DNA from: Actinoplanes auranticolor
GTDB taxonomy: Bacteria; Actinomycetota; Actinomycetes; Mycobacteriales; Micromonosporaceae
Reading direction: 5' to 3'
DNA: 64,000 nt
Assembly: GCF_018332655.1 (NCBI RefSeq)
Contig: NZ_BOQL01000052.1
Span: 1 to 64,000 of the forward strand
Part shown: one piece after another, positions 25,021-34,189 of the stretch
Layout of the letters: the number at the start of each line of letters is the position of its first letter
Position numbering within the stretch: the stretch's first letter is position 1
Notes under the pieces: generated by a model
The model's database searches: none
Told to the model about the DNA's origin: nothing
What the model saw: only the letters and a program-made list of their open reading frames with translations
Position numbers and translations under genes: made by a program

Positions 25021-27098
25021 CCGAGATGAGCACCGCACCGGTCACACCCGCGCCCCGGCGGCACCGGCCCACCGGCGCGGGACCGGGCGTCGCGCCGGTG
25101 CCGGAACCGGCGCGCTTCCGGCGGGACATCGAGGGGCTGCGGGCGGTCGCGGTACTGCTCGTGGTCGCGTACCACTGCGGTCTGCCCTTCATCGGCGGCG
25201 GCTACGTCGGCGTCGACGTCTTCTTCGTCATCTCCGGCTTCCTGATCACCGGGCTGCTGCTGCGCGAGGCGCAGCGGACCGGCCGGATCTCGATCCCGCG
25301 GTTCTACGCCCGGCGGGCCCTGCGGCTGCTGCCCGCCTCGACCGTGGTGATGGTCGCGACGGTGGCCGCCTCGGCGCTGTGGCTGCCGCCGTTGCGGTTG
25401 TCCGAGATCGTCTCCGACGCGCTGCACACCTCGATCTACGCGATGAACTGGCGGCTGGCCGCCATCGGCACCGATTACCTGAGCGCGGAGTCGGCACCCT
25501 CGCCACTGCAGCACTTCTGGTCGCTCGCCGTGGAGGAGCAGTTCTACCTCGTCTGGCCGCTGCTGCTGCTCCTCGTCGTGCGCCGCGGTGGCCGGGGCCT
25601 GACCACGGTGCTGGCGGTGCTGACCGCCGGCTCGCTGGCGGTCTCGATCTGGCAGACCCGGCACAACGCCGGGTGGGCGTACTTCGGGGCGCACACCCGG
25701 GCCTGGGAGCTGGGCGCCGGTGCGCTGCTCGCGATCGGTGCCGACCGGTTGCGGCGGCTTCCCCCGCTGCCCGCGAAACTGCTGATCGGCAGTGGACTCG
25801 CGGCCGTGGTGGTGTCGGCGCTGAGCTACACCGCCGCGACGCCGTTCCCCGGGTACGCCGCCCTGCTGCCCGTGCTCGGCACCGCGGCGGTCATCGCCGG
25901 CGGCTGCGCGCGCCCGGCCGGTCTGCTCGGAGTGCCGGTGCTGCAGGGCATCGGCCGGCTGTCGTACTCCTGGTACCTGTGGCACTGGCCGGTGCTGCTC
26001 ATCGCCCCGTTCGCGCTCGGCCGCCAGCTCACCACGTGGGAGAACGTGCTGGTGGCCCTGGGCGCCCTGATGCTCGCCGCGCTGACGTACGCGCTGGTGG
26101 AGAACCCGGTCCGGCACCTCGTCGCGCTGCGGGACCGGCCCTGGCGGGGGCTGACCGCGGGCGCGGCCGTCTCGGTGCTCGCCGCCGGTCTGTGTGTCCT
26201 GATCACCGTCCTGGTCGGCGGCACCGGCGGCACCGGCTACCGGGCACCGGCCCTGACCGGCGTGGCCAAGCTGCAGCAGAACCTCGCCCTGGCCGCCGGG
26301 ATGCCGGCCGTGCCGGCGAACCTGACCCCCGCGCTGGCCGCGGCGGCCAAGGACAAACCCCGGCTGTACGCGGACAAGTGCTCCCCGGCGTTCGCCGACC
26401 CCGAGGTGAAGACCCCGTGCGCCTACGGCGATCTGACCTCGGACACCACCGTCGTGCTGTTCGGCGACTCGCACGCCGGTCACTGGTTCCCCGCGCTGGA
26501 GGCGATCGCCCGGCAGCGGCACTGGAAGCTCGTCGTGGTCACCAAGAGCGCCTGCTCGGCCGCGGACGTGGTGATCTACGAGGACGCCCTCAAGCGCCGC
26601 TTCACCGAATGCGTCCAATGGCGCCGGTCCGCCTGGCGCCACATCCGCTCGCTGCGCCCGGCGAAGGTCATCATGGCCTCGACGCTGCCGAACGCCCCGC
26701 TGCTGGACGTGACCGGCTCGCTGGACGACGCCTGGTCGGCCGCGTGGCGCCGCTCGCTCGACGCGGTCAAGGGACCGGGCACCGAGGTGTACTACGTCAA
26801 CGACACCCCGTGGCAGGCCCGCAACGTGCCCGACTGTCTGTCGGCGCATCTGGACGATCCCGCGGCGTGCGCCCGCAGCCGGGCCGACGCGGTCCAGTTC
26901 CGCAAGCGCCGGGCGCTGATCGCCGGAGTGGCCCGGGCCGAGGGCGCGACGGTCATCGACCCGCTGCCGTGGTTCTGCACCGCGACGACGTGTCCGGTCA
27001 TCGTGGGCAACCTGCTGGTCTACAAGGACCAGCACCACATCACCACGGCGTACAGCCGGTTGCTCGTACCGCTGCTCGCGGAGGCATTGCGCCGATGA
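25017..27098 (+). CDS. OafA/YrhL-type membrane acyltransferase with SGNH domain
   Basis: A 693-residue fusion. Residues about 35-400 form the acyltransferase-3 membrane domain with ten or so helices. Its signatures are RDIEGLRAVAVLLVVAYHCG, YVGVDVFFVISGFLITG and SLAVEEQFYLVWPLL. The C-terminal 250 residues form an exterior SGNH hydrolase-like domain with LFGDSHAGHWFPALEAIA and a late DQHH. In OafA-like proteins the membrane part moves acyl groups outward and the SGNH domain places them on sugars. It follows the dehydrogenase with a 4-bp overlap, so O-acetylation of the same glycan is likely. ATG 25026 is an alternative start. Confidence 0.9.
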   Translation: MTEMSTAPVTPAPRRHRPTGAGPGVAPVPEPARFRRDIEGLRAVAVLLVVAYHCGLPFIGGGYVGVDVFFVISGFLITGLLLREAQRTGRISIPRFYARRALRLLPASTVVMVATVAASALWLPPLRLSEIVSDALHTSIYAMNWRLAAIGTDYLSAESAPSPLQHFWSLAVEEQFYLVWPLLLLLVVRRGGRGLTTVLAVLTAGSLAVSIWQTRHNAGWAYFGAHTRAWELGAGALLAIGADRLRRLPPLPAKLLIGSGLAAVVVSALSYTAATPFPGYAALLPVLGTAAVIAGGCARPAGLLGVPVLQGIGRLSYSWYLWHWPVLLIAPFALGRQLTTWENVLVALGALMLAALTYALVENPVRHLVALRDRPWRGLTAGAAVSVLAAGLCVLITVLVGGTGGTGYRAPALTGVAKLQQNLALAAGMPAVPANLTPALAAAAKDKPRLYADKCSPAFADPEVKTPCAYGDLTSDTTVVLFGDSHAGHWFPALEAIARQRHWKLVVVTKSACSAADVVIYEDALKRRFTECVQWRRSAWRHIRSLRPAKVIMASTLPNAPLLDVTGSLDDAWSAAWRRSLDAVKGPGTEVYYVNDTPWQARNVPDCLSAHLDDPAACARSRADAVQFRKRRALIAGVARAEGATVIDPLPWFCTATTCPVIVGNLLVYKDQHHITTAYSRLLVPLLAEALRR

Positions 27099-27169
27099 AG
27101 CTCCCGTTCCGCAACCGGCCGGGCCCGCGGCCGCAACCCCGGTACGGCACGCAACTCCGCGGCAACTGA
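27095..27169 (+). CDS. Possible 24-residue basic microprotein overlapping the acyltransferase stop
   Basis: An ATG overlaps the acyltransferase TGA as ATGA. It opens a 25-codon frame (MKLPFRNRPGPRPQPRYGTQ and four more residues) rich in Arg and Pro. The overlap style is the same as for real genes nearby, but it is too short to judge and may be chance. Confidence 0.25.
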   Translation: MKLPFRNRPGPRPQPRYGTQLRGN

Positions 27170-27282
27170 GCACTCACACCAAGGCACCTGAAGAGGCATC
27201 AGCGCACCCCTCGGGTCTTCCGAAGGGAATGGCGTACCTGGCGAACAAGACGTCCAGGCGGTGTTCCTCGAAAGGTTGACCC

Positions 27283-27768
27283 GTGCAGAAGACCCTGGTC
27301 CGTCGCCTCGCCACCCTCGCGATGATCCCCGCCACACTGATCGGCATGATCGCGGTGGCCGCCCCGGCCGAGGCCGCTGTCTCCTTCACCACGCTGCAGA
27401 CGCAGGTCGTCAGCCTGTCGAACCAGGAGCGGGTCAAGGCCGGCTGCAAGGGCCTGCGGGTCAACGCGGAGCTGCTCTGGGCGGCCCGCGGCCACAGCAA
27501 GTACATGGCCACGACCGGCAAGTTCAGCCACACCGGGTCGGCCAGCTCCACGTTCGTCGCCCGGGCCAAGGCGGCCGGCTACACCGCCGCGCGCAGCGAG
27601 AACATCGCGTGGGGCTACCGCAGCGCGGCCGAGGTCGTCAAGGCGTGGATGAAGAGCCCGGGCCACCGCCGCAACCTGCTCGACTGTGGTGCCAGGACGT
27701 TCGCCGTCGGCGTCGTGTACTCCGCCAACGGCACGCCGTACTACACCCAGGACTTCGGCAGCCGCTGA
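27283..27768 (+). CDS. Secreted CAP (SCP/PR-1)-domain protein
   Basis: A 161-residue exported protein. A signal peptide of about 32 residues ends AEA. The CAP domain runs to the end and contains LSNQERVKAGCKGLRVNAEL, then HSKYMATTGKFSHTG, ENIAWGY and MKSPGHRRNLLD, the standard CAP1/CAP2 motifs with the two histidines and glutamates of the surface cleft. Two cysteines probably form a disulfide. Bacterial CAP proteins are extracellular and mostly uncharacterised. It has its own leader of 120 bp and a strong terminator. A second CAP gene lies at 45897. Confidence 0.88.
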   Translation: MQKTLVRRLATLAMIPATLIGMIAVAAPAEAAVSFTTLQTQVVSLSNQERVKAGCKGLRVNAELLWAARGHSKYMATTGKFSHTGSASSTFVARAKAAGYTAARSENIAWGYRSAAEVVKAWMKSPGHRRNLLDCGARTFAVGVVYSANGTPYYTQDFGSR

Positions 27769-27804
27769 CCGCGGCGCCGCCCAGGCTCCACCCACCCCCC
27801 GAAA

Positions 27805-27838
27805 GACCGGCCGGCATGCCCCCGCATGCCGGCCGGTC
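27805..27838. terminator. Strong bidirectional hairpin terminator
   Basis: A perfect 15-bp stem (27805-27819 with 27824-27838) with a 4-nt CCCC loop lies between the convergent CAP and methyltransferase genes. A pyrimidine-rich CCCTTTCTC follows on the plus strand. Confidence 0.8.
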
Positions 27839-27845
27839 CCCTTTC

Positions 27846-28883
27846 TCAGACGGTGACGGGCGCCCCGGTACGCGAGTACGCCAGCACCGCATGCCGTCCG
27901 AGCAGCACCCGCTCCTCGGTCAGCCCCGGCACTTCCTCGGTCCACCGGCGTACGGCGTCCCGCTCGTCCTCGCGGTTGGCGTCGTCCAGCACCACGGTGG
28001 CCGTGGCGGCGAGCCGCTCGGCCAGCACCGACAGCGCCGGGTACCGCGCGTCCGGGCCGGTGGCCGCGGGCGGGCCGTCGACCAGCAACAGGTCGATGCC
28101 GGTCAGGTCGGTCAGCTTCCCGGCGTCGTACCACTGGTAGGTCTTGCCGTTGACCGTGAGCTCGCGCAGCGGGGCGTCGCGGACCTCGGCGACGGCGTTG
28201 AGGTCGTGGGCGGCGAGCATCGTCCGGGTCTGCCGGGCGTAGTCGGCGTCGTGGTCGAGGGAGACGAGCTTGCCGCCGTACTCCTGCAGGGCGTACGCCA
28301 GCCACACCGACGAGGTGCCGCTGCCCAGCTCGACCACCAGCCGGGGCCGGCGCAGCCGGACCAGGTGCAGCAGCTCCAGCAGGTCGGTCGGGTTCAGCGC
28401 GAAGTCCCCCGAGGACGGCATCGGCGCCCGCGGCGTGAACTGCTGGAAGAGCTGCACCAGCGCCTCGATCTCCCGGCTCTGGGCGCGCAGCAGCAGGTCC
28501 GTGCCGTGCCCGCTCTGCCGCAGCCCGCGGGTGACGGTCCGGGTCAGCTCCTGGTGCCGGTCGCCGGCGGTGAGCCGTTCCTTCTCCACCGTCGCCACGA
28601 CGCGCCGCTGCAGCTGCTCCACGACCGTGCGCAGTTCCCGGTGCGCGTTCTGGTTGGCGCGGTGGACCCCGCCGATCCAGCGGGACAGGTGCAGGATCCC
28701 GAGCAGGACGGCCAGCAGCAGCCCGGCCACCAGCGACAGCGCGAGGCCCTGGTTGCCCGCCCCGGCCGACCACCAGACCCCGGCGCAGAGCGCCAGGATC
28801 ACCATGAGGACCACTGCCTGGGGGCGTGTCAGGCTGCGCAGCCGCACCGCCAGCCGACCGCCGAACCGGGCCAGGCTGCTCAT
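27846..28883 (-). CDS. Membrane-anchored class I SAM methyltransferase
   Basis: A 345-residue protein. Two hydrophobic stretches near residues 25-65 (AVVLMVILALCAGVWWSAGA, LALSLVAGLLLAVLLGIL) precede an 80-residue helical, probably coiled-coil segment (HRELRTVVEQLQRRVVATVE). The Rossmann methyltransferase domain has motif I in LVVELGSGTSSVWLA, the acidic LVSLDHDADYA, and LLVDGPP, as in the Methyltransf_24 group that often modifies sugars or lipids. GGAGG lies before ATG 28883. It lies downstream of the glycosyltransferase on the same strand, so it may methylate that product. Confidence 0.8.
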   Translation of the reverse strand: MSSLARFGGRLAVRLRSLTRPQAVVLMVILALCAGVWWSAGAGNQGLALSLVAGLLLAVLLGILHLSRWIGGVHRANQNAHRELRTVVEQLQRRVVATVEKERLTAGDRHQELTRTVTRGLRQSGHGTDLLLRAQSREIEALVQLFQQFTPRAPMPSSGDFALNPTDLLELLHLVRLRRPRLVVELGSGTSSVWLAYALQEYGGKLVSLDHDADYARQTRTMLAAHDLNAVAEVRDAPLRELTVNGKTYQWYDAGKLTDLTGIDLLLVDGPPAATGPDARYPALSVLAERLAATATVVLDDANREDERDAVRRWTEEVPGLTEERVLLGRHAVLAYSRTGAPVTV

Positions 28884-28961
28884 CGAAGGACCTCCAGAGT
28901 CATGCGCGCCGGGCCCGGCGCGGGTCAACACGATCGCCTAACGCCCGCGGCGACACCGCCG

Positions 28962-31463
28962 TTACGCCCGGGCGATCAACGCGCCGCGTTGGGCCGGGGC
29001 GACCGGGTGCGGCGCGGTGACGATTCCCGCGATGCGGTCGACGAAGAGTTGCGGGTCGTGGGCCTTGGCGACGACGGCCCGGGCCCGGCGGCTCTGCTCG
29101 GCGTAGAGCTCGCGGTCCGCGTGGTACCGCTGGATCGTCGCCTCGGCCTCGCCCGGTCCGCAGTAGACGGCGGCGTCGCCGAACACCGCCGCGTGCCGCT
29201 CGGGCATCACCACGACGCAGCCCAGGGCGGCCGCCTCCAGGGCCGGCCGGGAGAACGTCTCGATCCGGTCCGGGCTCGGGAAATGCAGGTAGAAGTCGAG
29301 CTGGTGGACGAAGGTCCGCAGGTCCAGATCACCGGCGTCGTAGACCAGCCGGGACCGCGGGCCGCCGGGGTGATATCCGGTACGCGGCCAGTCCGGCAGC
29401 CGCAACCGCACGTCCCACTCGCCGACCTCGTCGTAGACGGTCAGCGCGGCCCGCACGTCCCCGGGCCAGACCGCCTCGTCACTGAGGTCGGTGCCGACCA
29501 CGGCCGGCCACTTGCCGGCACAGTCCCGGGCGGCCGACCAGCGCTCCCCGTCCACCACAGCCGGCAGGTCGTACGGCGTCAGCTCGACGGTCCCACTGCG
29601 CAGCACGGCCCGCACCTGCGGGTCCTGCGGGCACCAGAGCGGCTCGCTGCCGAACATCCGCAGCGCGGCCCGGGAGCAGTCGGCCGGCACGTACCGGCGG
29701 TCGACGTCCGCCAGCCGTCCCGGAGCCTCGTCGGCCACGATCAGCACCTGCCGGCCGCGCAGCAGACACGCGTCGTCCGGCGGGAACTGCAGCACGGAGG
29801 CGTGCCGTACGACGATCAGCTCGGCACGGTTCTCGTCGCCGGGCAGCACCTGGTCCACCCGACCGTCGTTGACGAGCTGCTGCAACGCCCCGCAGAGCGG
29901 CCACCGGCGCCGGGCCGGCGGGCGCAGCGATTCGAGCTGCATCACGGCGACGCGCAGGCCGCGCGCGATCAGCGCCCGGATCTCCTGCAGCCCCGACTGC
30001 TGCGCGCCCTGCAGGAAACGCCAGTCGGCGACCATCACGACGTCGTACTCGGGCCGCTCGGGCGCCTCACCGCGGGCCAGCCGCAGATGGTCCGGGGCGG
30101 CGAAGGGCCGGCGGCTGCCGTCGCGCGGGCGCAGCGGATCGGCGGCCCGGGCGGCGATCCGCGAGTGCCAGCGCTGGTACGCCGACATGTACGCCGTCCG
30201 CGCCGGATGCATCCAGTACGGCCGGATCTCCGCGCGCGACAGCGAGCCCAGCGCCAGCCGGATCAGCGCCAGCGGCCGCGAGTCCAGGTGCCGCACGGCG
30301 GCCTCGCCGAAGACCGCCACCATCCGGCCGATGTACTCGGAGTCGGCGGCCTTGCGCACCGGATCGAAGTAGCCCAGCCGGTCCATCACCTGGCCGCGGC
30401 GGAACAGCAGCGAGGACGGGTTGAACCGGCTGCGGCGCACCCCGGGCCGGGTGACCAGCAGCTCCTCGGAGACGCCCAGGCCGTCGGAGGTGGTGGCGAC
30501 CAGCCGGCGGTCCTCCAGCATCGGCCTGACCTGCAGCTCCAGCCGCCGCGGGTGGGACCAGTCGTCGGAGTCCTGGAACGCCACGAACTCACCCTCGGCG
30601 GCGTCCAGGCCGGCGTTGCGGGCCGCGTAGGTGCCACGGTTCACCGGCTGCTTGACCAGCCGGATCCGCCCGCCGAGCGCGACCGCCCGGGCCAGCACGG
30701 CGTCGAACTCCGGCGGCGACGCGTCGTCGACGATGATCACCTCGACGTTGCGCCACGACTGGTCCAGGATCGAGCGCACCGCCGTGATCAGTCCCTCGTC
30801 GGGGTGGAACGCGGTGACGATGACCGAGATCCGCTGCGGCTCGTCGATGCCGGCGACGGCGGTGGCGACGGTCAGCCGGTCGAACGGCGGCACCCCGGCC
30901 TTGTGCTCCAGGGCCAGCGGCGGCTCGGGCAACAGCTTGCGGAACGCGGTCAGCCAGCCGATCACCGGACCGGTGCCGGCGAACGGATTGGCCAGGTCCA
31001 GCTCCAGATCGCCCCGCACGCTGTCGGTGATCCGCCGGTACGCCGCGAGCAACGGCCGCGCCCGGGTCGCGCCCTGCCAGGCCAGGGCCAGCTGGACGTG
31101 CAGGCCCTGGTGGGCGGCGGGCAGCGCGTCGGCGCCGAGCGCGGTGCGGATCAGGTCGTATACGGCCAGGGCGTCGGTCCGGTCCTCCGGCAGCATGTCC
31201 TGCTGGGCCAGGGTCTGGGCCAGCCCGGCGAGGACGGCCGGCTTGACCGCGCGCCGGCGCTGCTTGAGCCAGCGGGTGTCCCCGGCGCGGGCCGCGGTGA
31301 GCAGGTCGGCGTAGGAGGCGCCGGAGTCACCGAGCCCCGAACGGGCGAGCAGCTGCCGGGCGCCCAGCGAACGGATCCGGACGGCGGTCGGCGGGATGGC
31401 CATCCGGACGTGGTAGCGGGCGACCCTCAGGTAGTCGTCGAGCAGACCGGGTGTCTCCCCCAT
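28962..31463 (-). CDS. Two-domain glycosyltransferase (GT2 plus GT4-like C-terminal domain)
   Basis: An 833-residue protein. Residues about 210-400 are a GT-A/GT2 domain: ISVIVTAFHPDEGLITAVRS, VEVIIVDDAS, the NRGTYAARNAGLDAAEGEF box and the DSDDW metal motif. The N-terminal 200 residues are helical and unassigned. From residue about 480 there is a second Rossmann-like unit (YDVVMVADWRFLQGAQQSG) ending in a GT4-type phosphosugar region, FSRPALEAAALGCVVVMPE. It resembles fused enzymes that build capsular or teichoic-like chains. No signal peptide or membrane span is seen. It probably works with the methyltransferase downstream. Confidence 0.85.
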   Translation of the reverse strand: MGETPGLLDDYLRVARYHVRMAIPPTAVRIRSLGARQLLARSGLGDSGASYADLLTAARAGDTRWLKQRRRAVKPAVLAGLAQTLAQQDMLPEDRTDALAVYDLIRTALGADALPAAHQGLHVQLALAWQGATRARPLLAAYRRITDSVRGDLELDLANPFAGTGPVIGWLTAFRKLLPEPPLALEHKAGVPPFDRLTVATAVAGIDEPQRISVIVTAFHPDEGLITAVRSILDQSWRNVEVIIVDDASPPEFDAVLARAVALGGRIRLVKQPVNRGTYAARNAGLDAAEGEFVAFQDSDDWSHPRRLELQVRPMLEDRRLVATTSDGLGVSEELLVTRPGVRRSRFNPSSLLFRRGQVMDRLGYFDPVRKAADSEYIGRMVAVFGEAAVRHLDSRPLALIRLALGSLSRAEIRPYWMHPARTAYMSAYQRWHSRIAARAADPLRPRDGSRRPFAAPDHLRLARGEAPERPEYDVVMVADWRFLQGAQQSGLQEIRALIARGLRVAVMQLESLRPPARRRWPLCGALQQLVNDGRVDQVLPGDENRAELIVVRHASVLQFPPDDACLLRGRQVLIVADEAPGRLADVDRRYVPADCSRAALRMFGSEPLWCPQDPQVRAVLRSGTVELTPYDLPAVVDGERWSAARDCAGKWPAVVGTDLSDEAVWPGDVRAALTVYDEVGEWDVRLRLPDWPRTGYHPGGPRSRLVYDAGDLDLRTFVHQLDFYLHFPSPDRIETFSRPALEAAALGCVVVMPERHAAVFGDAAVYCGPGEAEATIQRYHADRELYAEQSRRARAVVAKAHDPQLFVDRIAGIVTAPHPVAPAQRGALIARA

Positions 31464-31538
31464 GCGGCAACAGACCTCTTCACGTACGCCCTGGATGTCG
31501 CTAGGCGCAACGCCGGCAACCCGATCGAGGTGACGGCC

Positions 31539-33806
31539 TCAGACCGCGGCGGCGAGGACCGCTGCTTCGACGCGGTCGCGTTCGGCCGCCTCGGCCCAGG
31601 CGCCGACCAGGTAGAACGCGTCCACCACGTCGCCGCCCAGGGTGGAGATGCGGGCCGCGCGCACCTCGGCGCCGGCCTCGTCGAGCGCGCTCGCCACCCG
31701 GAAGAGCAGGCCCGCGGAGTCCGCCGCGCGCAGTTCGAGCACCACCGCGTCGGTGGCCGCCGCGCGGTGCCAGACCACCCGGGGGGCCGCGCCGCCGCGG
31801 GCCGACATCGCCCGGGCCCGCAGCCGCTGGGTCACCGACACGTCCCCGGCCGCGACCCGGCGCAGGTCGGCGGCGAGCGCCACCGGGTCGGCCGGGGAGC
31901 CGTAGCGCGGCTGGGTGCGGAACTCGACGATGGCCCGGCCGTCCACCGTGCTGGCGTCGGCCGCGATCACGTCGAGGCGGTGCATGGCCAGGCACGCGGC
32001 CACCGAGCCGAGCAGGCCCCGGCGGTCGGCCGCGGCCACCGCGACCACGTCCCCGTCCAGGTGTACGGCGGGCAGTTCACCCGAGAGCAGTTCCGCGTCG
32101 GGCTCGGGCGGCTCGGGCAGCGCCCCGGTGTCCAGCGCGGTGTGCACCCGGCGGACCAGCTCGGCGATCAGCCGGCCCTTCCAGTCCGACCACGCGGCCG
32201 GCCCGGTGGCGTGCGAGTCGGCCCGGGCCAGGGCGTGCAGCAGGTCCAGGGTGGCCGGGTCGCCGACCGCCTCGGCCACGGTGGTGATGGTGACCGGGTC
32301 GCTGAGGTCACGGCGGGTGGCGGCGTCGGGCAGCAGCAGGTGCAGCCGGACCAGCTTCTCCACCGTGGCGACCTCCGCCGGGGACAGGCCGATCCGGGTG
32401 GCGATCTCGGCGGCGATCGGGGCGCCCACGACGCTGTGGTCGCCGGGCAGGCCCTTGCCGACGTCGTGCAGGAAGGCGCCGATCAGCAGCAGGTCGGGGC
32501 GGTCCACCTCGCGGGTGTAGGCGCTGGCCTCGTAGGCCGCCTGGACGAGGTGCCGGTCCAGGGTGAAGCGGTGGATCGGGTGGTGCTGCGGGAGGCTGCG
32601 CATCCGGGCCCACTCCGGCAGCCACGCGTCGATCAGGCCGTACCGGTCGCAGGCCTCCCAGGTCGGCAGCAGTCCCTGGCCGGAGCCGAGCAGCGAGACC
32701 AGGGCGGCGCGGGCCGCGGGCGGCCACGGCGTCGGCAGCGGCGGGCTGAAGGAGGCGAGCCATTCGCAGGTGGCCCGGGCGATGGGCAGCTGCACGGTCG
32801 CGGCCGCGGCGGCCACGCGCAGCGACAGGCTGGGATCGGGCACCGGGCCGATGGCGGTACGGGCGAGCACCAGCTCACCGTCCTGCTCGACCACGTCCCG
32901 GGCCACCGGGCGGCGCGTGGGAGCACCGGCCGGGGCACCGCGGCGGCGTCCGGTGCGCAGCCGGTCGGCGGCCCGCCAGGCGTCGTCCAGGGCGTGTGCG
33001 ATGGTCCGGGCGTCGCCGGCCACGCGGCGCAGTAGGGCGTCGCCGTCGTCGACCGCCAGCAGTTCGGCGACCGCGGCCCGTTCCTGGGCGACCAGCCGGT
33101 CCACCCGGCGGCCGACGGCGAGGTGCAGGGCGTCGCGGGTGTCGAGCAGCCGCAGGTTGGCGGCGCGGACCGCGGGGCGCATCGTGTCGGCGACGCCGGC
33201 CCGGCCGATGCCGCGCAGGATGGTGAGGTCGCGCAGGCCGCCGGCGGCCTCCTTGAGATCACCCTCGAGCAGGAAGGCCAGCTCGCCGTGGGTCGCCCAG
33301 CGGCTGGACGTGAGCTCTCGGAGCTGGGGCAGCAGCCGTACGGCGGTGCGGCGCCACTGGTCCGAGGTGGCGGCGATCAGCTCGGCGGACAGGGCGGCGT
33401 CACCGGCGACGTGCCGGGCGTCGAGCAGGCCGAGCGAGACCTTGACGTCGTCGTGGGCGACGGAGAGCGCCTCGGGCAGGGTACGCACGGAGTGGTCCAG
33501 GCCCAGCCGCGCGTCCCAGATGGGATACCAGAGGGCCGACGCGATCCGGTCGATGCCGGCCGTGCCGTTGTGCAGCAGGACCAGGTCGAGGTCGCTGTAG
33601 GGGGCGCAGTCCCGCCGGCCCAGGCCGCCCACGGCGACGAGGCTGACACCGGGCAGGTGGGCCGGGAACATCGAGGCCAGCCACGCGTCGAGCGCCGCGG
33701 CCCGGTCAGCCCGGGCGGCAGTGCCGATGTGCTCGCGAAGGGTGTCCAGCGAGCCGCCGGACGGCACCTGAGGTGGCGCCGACGGCTCGCTGACCACGTA
33801 ATTCAC
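31539..33806 (-). CDS. glnD: [Protein-PII] uridylyl/adenylyltransferase
   Basis: A 755-residue GlnD. The nucleotidyltransferase site is VAVGGLGRRDCAPYSDLDLV near residues 57-76. The HD domain includes HPIHRFTLDRHLVQA and FLHDVGKGLPGDHSVVGA. Two ACT domains close the protein (VVAVAAADRRGLLGSVAACL and VLELRAADSAGLLFRVAS) and bind glutamine. In actinobacteria studied so far GlnD adenylylates the PII protein at Tyr51. It is the last gene of amtB-glnB-glnD, 11 bp after glnB. Confidence 0.95.
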   Translation of the reverse strand: MNYVVSEPSAPPQVPSGGSLDTLREHIGTAARADRAAALDAWLASMFPAHLPGVSLVAVGGLGRRDCAPYSDLDLVLLHNGTAGIDRIASALWYPIWDARLGLDHSVRTLPEALSVAHDDVKVSLGLLDARHVAGDAALSAELIAATSDQWRRTAVRLLPQLRELTSSRWATHGELAFLLEGDLKEAAGGLRDLTILRGIGRAGVADTMRPAVRAANLRLLDTRDALHLAVGRRVDRLVAQERAAVAELLAVDDGDALLRRVAGDARTIAHALDDAWRAADRLRTGRRRGAPAGAPTRRPVARDVVEQDGELVLARTAIGPVPDPSLSLRVAAAAATVQLPIARATCEWLASFSPPLPTPWPPAARAALVSLLGSGQGLLPTWEACDRYGLIDAWLPEWARMRSLPQHHPIHRFTLDRHLVQAAYEASAYTREVDRPDLLLIGAFLHDVGKGLPGDHSVVGAPIAAEIATRIGLSPAEVATVEKLVRLHLLLPDAATRRDLSDPVTITTVAEAVGDPATLDLLHALARADSHATGPAAWSDWKGRLIAELVRRVHTALDTGALPEPPEPDAELLSGELPAVHLDGDVVAVAAADRRGLLGSVAACLAMHRLDVIAADASTVDGRAIVEFRTQPRYGSPADPVALAADLRRVAAGDVSVTQRLRARAMSARGGAAPRVVWHRAAATDAVVLELRAADSAGLLFRVASALDEAGAEVRAARISTLGGDVVDAFYLVGAWAEAAERDRVEAAVLAAAV

Positions 33807-33817
33807 TCGTCAGGCAA

Positions 33818-34156
33818 TCAGAGCGCGTCGAGACCGCGCTCGCCGGTGCGGACCCGGACGACGTCCTCCACGGACGTCACCCAGACCTTGCCGTCGCCGA
33901 TCTTGCCGGTCCGGGCCGAGGTGACCACCGCGTCGACGACCTTCTCGACGTCGATCTCGTCGGTCAGCACCTCAACCTTGATCTTGGGCAGGAACTCCAC
34001 CGTGTACTCGGCACCCCGGTACACCTCGGTGTGGCCCTTCTGCCGTCCGTACCCCTGTACCTCGCTCACGGTCAGACCCGCCACGCCGAGCGCGTGCAGA
34101 GCCTCCTTCACCGCGTCGAGCTGGTACGGCTTGATGACCGCGGTCACCAGCTTCAT
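33818..34156 (-). CDS. glnB: Nitrogen regulatory protein PII (GlnB/GlnK)
   Basis: A 112-residue PII protein of exact family length. It starts MKLVTAVIKPYQLDAVKEAL. The T-loop contains Tyr51 in RGAEYTVEF, the residue modified by GlnD. The 2-oxoglutarate and ATP-binding GYGRQKGHTEVYRG and the C-terminal TGKIGDGKVWV are intact. PII senses 2-oxoglutarate and ATP/ADP and binds AmtB to block ammonium entry. GGAGGGA precedes ATG 34156. Since it is joined to amtB it corresponds functionally to GlnK. Confidence 0.97.
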   Translation of the reverse strand: MKLVTAVIKPYQLDAVKEALHALGVAGLTVSEVQGYGRQKGHTEVYRGAEYTVEFLPKIKVEVLTDEIDVEKVVDAVVTSARTGKIGDGKVWVTSVEDVVRVRTGERGLDAL

Positions 34157-34189
34157 GCTCAGTCCCTCCATCGCAGCCATCAGTGAAAG

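Noticed and set aside
27170..27282. Cyclic-di-AMP (ydaO-type) riboswitch before the CAP gene
   Set aside because: The leader is only 120 bp and lacks the conserved pseudoknot segments; only one imperfect small hairpin is visible.
27261..33035. A 1924-codon open frame on the plus strand
   Set aside because: It is antisense to the glycosyltransferase, methyltransferase and glnD genes and reads as Arg/Gly/His/Gln-rich low-complexity sequence, a common artefact of GC-biased codons.
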